From positions 1 through 5,002 of the forward strand of contig JALQST010000259.1 in the NCBI GenBank assembly GCA_023264315.1: a stretch of 5,002 nucleotides of DNA, written 5' to 3'. The notes under the pieces were generated by a model, which saw only the letters and a program-made list of their open reading frames with translations, was not told the DNA's origin and ran no database searches. This document shows positions 3,704 to 5,002 of the stretch, piece after piece. The stretch's first letter is position 1. Every line of letters starts with the position of its first letter. The position numbers and the translations under genes are program-made. This DNA is from Nodosilinea sp. BSH.14 (GTDB lineage: Bacteria; Cyanobacteriota; Cyanobacteriia; Phormidesmidales; Phormidesmidaceae).

Positions 3704-5002
3704 ATGACACAATCTTGGTTAAATCGGTTGTTTTTCCCCCAGGATAAGGTGTCCCCAGGGGAACAGGCGAGCTATGCCAGAACAATGCCCCCCCGACATT
3801 CCACCGTGCCTCAGCCCCCCAAAGCCTCCCAGCCCACCCCGTCCGATCCGCCCCCATCACCCCGCCGTCGCCCTAGGTTGGCCCTCCCCGTGGCGATGGT
3901 ATTGTTGGCCCTAGCCGCTGGAGGGGCCACCCGCACCTATCGCCTGGTGCAAGCCACCTGGGCAGAACTTCCCGCATCGGAGGAAGCCCTCACCTATCAG
4001 CGGGACGGCACCATCACGATGATTTCAGCGGATGGCGTCATTTTGCAAAAGTTTGGCCCCGCCTCCCGCGAAACCAGCAGCTACGAGGCCATTCCCGAAC
4101 ACGTCATTGCGGCCTTCATCGCCTCGGAGGATCAGCGCTTTTATGACCACCGAGGGGTAGATTATCGGGGTATCAGCCGAGCCGCCTTGGCGAATCTACG
4201 GCGGGGTGGCGTGGTAGAAGGAGCGAGCACCATCACCCAACAGTTGGCTCGGATTGTTTATCTCAGCCAAGAGCGGAGCTTTCAGCGCAAGGCCCGTGAG
4301 ATTTTGATGGCCCACAAGCTGGAGCGCGACCTGACCAAAGCCCAGATCATGGAACGCTACCTGAACCTGGTCTACCTGGGATCTGGAGCCTATGGGGTGT
4401 CTGATGCTGCTTGGATTTACTTCGGTAAGCCCCTAGAGCAGATCACGGTGACCGAGGCTGCCCTCATCGCGGGGATGGCCCCTGCCCCTAGTCTCTATTC
4501 CCCAGGGGTCAACCCCGAAGCGGCCCAAGCCCAGCGGGATCGGGTGATTCGGCGCATGTTGGCCACCGGAGCCATCACCCCCACCGAGGCGGACACCGCC
4601 CTCGCCGATGCTGTTGCGGTGACACCCAACGAACCTAAGTTCCTCTACAGCGAGTTCCCCTATTTCACGATTTACATCGAAAAGCAACTGGAGCAATTGC
4701 TCACCCCCGAACAACTGGCGGCGGGGGGGCTAACGGTGGAAACCACCCTCAACGTGGGCTGGCAGCGCAAGGCTGAAGCTACCGTCGAGCAGGCCATTGA
4801 GCGCTATAGCGGCTGGCAGGGCATTGAGCAGGTGGCCCTGGTCGCTGTGGATCCTCGCAATGGCGAAATTAAAGCCATGGTGGGCGGGAACGACTTCAAC
4901 GAAAGCCAGTTTAACCGCGTCACCCAGGCCCAGCGCCAGCCCGGTTCCACCTTCAAAACCAGTGTCTATGCCACAGCCATCGCCACTGGGATGTCTCCCT
5001 AC
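3704..5002 (+). CDS. Class A penicillin-binding protein (PBP1A-type), 3' end cut by window
   Basis: This is a bifunctional peptidoglycan synthase: its transglycosylase domain polymerises lipid II and its transpeptidase domain cross-links peptides in the periplasm. 433 residues are visible without a stop; the family is usually 600-900. A basic, proline-rich cytoplasmic N-terminus (29-58) leads to one membrane anchor (about 59-75). The glycosyltransferase family 51 domain spans about 120-300. Its motifs are EDQRFYDHRG (142-151, with the catalytic Glu 142), EGASTITQQLAR (172-183), RKAREI (195-200), ERYLNLVYLGSGAYGV (217-232) and AALIAGMAPAPSLYSP (252-267). The transpeptidase domain begins near 375 (VALVAVDPRNGEIKAMVGG) and shows the active-site S415-T-F-K418 tetrad in RQPGSTFK. 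The SxN and KTG motifs would lie beyond the edge. ATG 3704 directly precedes the coding region; no strong ribosome site is seen. It lies 267 bases after chlG on the same strand and is probably separately transcribed. The exact PBP number cannot be assigned. Confidence 0.97.
   Translation, partial: MTQSWLNRLFFPQDKVSPGEQASYARTMPPRHSTVPQPPKASQPTPSDPPPSPRRRPRLALPVAMVLLALAAGGATRTYRLVQATWAELPASEEALTYQRDGTITMISADGVILQKFGPASRETSSYEAIPEHVIAAFIASEDQRFYDHRGVDYRGISRAALANLRRGGVVEGASTITQQLARIVYLSQERSFQRKAREILMAHKLERDLTKAQIMERYLNLVYLGSGAYGVSDAAWIYFGKPLEQITVTEAALIAGMAPAPSLYSPGVNPEAAQAQRDRVIRRMLATGAITPTEADTALADAVAVTPNEPKFLYSEFPYFTIYIEKQLEQLLTPEQLAAGGLTVETTLNVGWQRKAEATVEQAIERYSGWQGIEQVALVAVDPRNGEIKAMVGGNDFNESQFNRVTQAQRQPGSTFKTSVYATAIATGMSPY

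Noticed and set aside
3672..3860. Antisense frames at 3672-3860 and 4433-4714 over the PBP gene
   Set aside because: They are antisense to conserved PBP domains with no independent support.
3704..5002. Frameshift or pseudogene in the PBP, since no stop is seen
   Set aside because: All 433 codons read through in one frame with motifs in the correct order; the missing end is due to the window edge.
2411..5002. chlG and the PBP gene as one operon
   Set aside because: A 267-base gap with hairpins and a candidate promoter separates them and their functions are unrelated.

Overview
The window is an ordinary chromosomal stretch from a cyanobacterium. Three gene products point there directly: chlorophyll synthase (ChlG), the variable subunit of ferredoxin-thioredoxin reductase (FtrV), and a ChlG sequence with the typical cyanobacterial ending. 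A perfect HIP1 decamer lies inside chlG and agrees with this. The DNA is GC-rich with many C/G runs, which would suit a GC-rich Leptolyngbya/Synechococcus-like lineage. That finer placement is inference.

Layout, left to right. Positions 7-75 hold a dispersed-repeat-like imperfect palindrome. It is followed by a plus-strand gene for an uncharacterised 135-residue protein (179-586). A convergent minus-strand gene encodes a 75-residue protein (647-874). Positions 875-1256 are gene-free, with two perfect palindromes, a C-rich direct repeat and a leader hairpin. Next comes ftrV (1257-1493, plus). Two minus-strand genes follow, an uncharacterised 77-residue protein (1521-1754) and a DUF423/YgdD-type membrane protein (1861-2256), possibly co-transcribed. 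A 154-base divergent promoter region then separates DUF423 from chlG (2411-3436, plus). After a 267-base gap with several short inverted repeats, a class A (bifunctional) penicillin-binding protein gene starts at 3704 and runs off the right edge.

How the genes relate. ChlG finishes chlorophyll a by attaching the isoprenoid tail. FtrV helps pass photosynthetic electrons from ferredoxin to thioredoxin. The penicillin-binding protein builds peptidoglycan. These are separate housekeeping functions, and the alternating strands argue against one operon. I see no mobile element gene, CRISPR array, RNA gene, toxin-antitoxin pair or defence cluster.

I did not find a new multi-gene system. The items most worth a second look are the palindromic repeat at the left edge, the two or three unnamed small proteins, and the short symmetrical sites in the leaders of the 75-residue gene, ftrV, chlG and the penicillin-binding protein gene.
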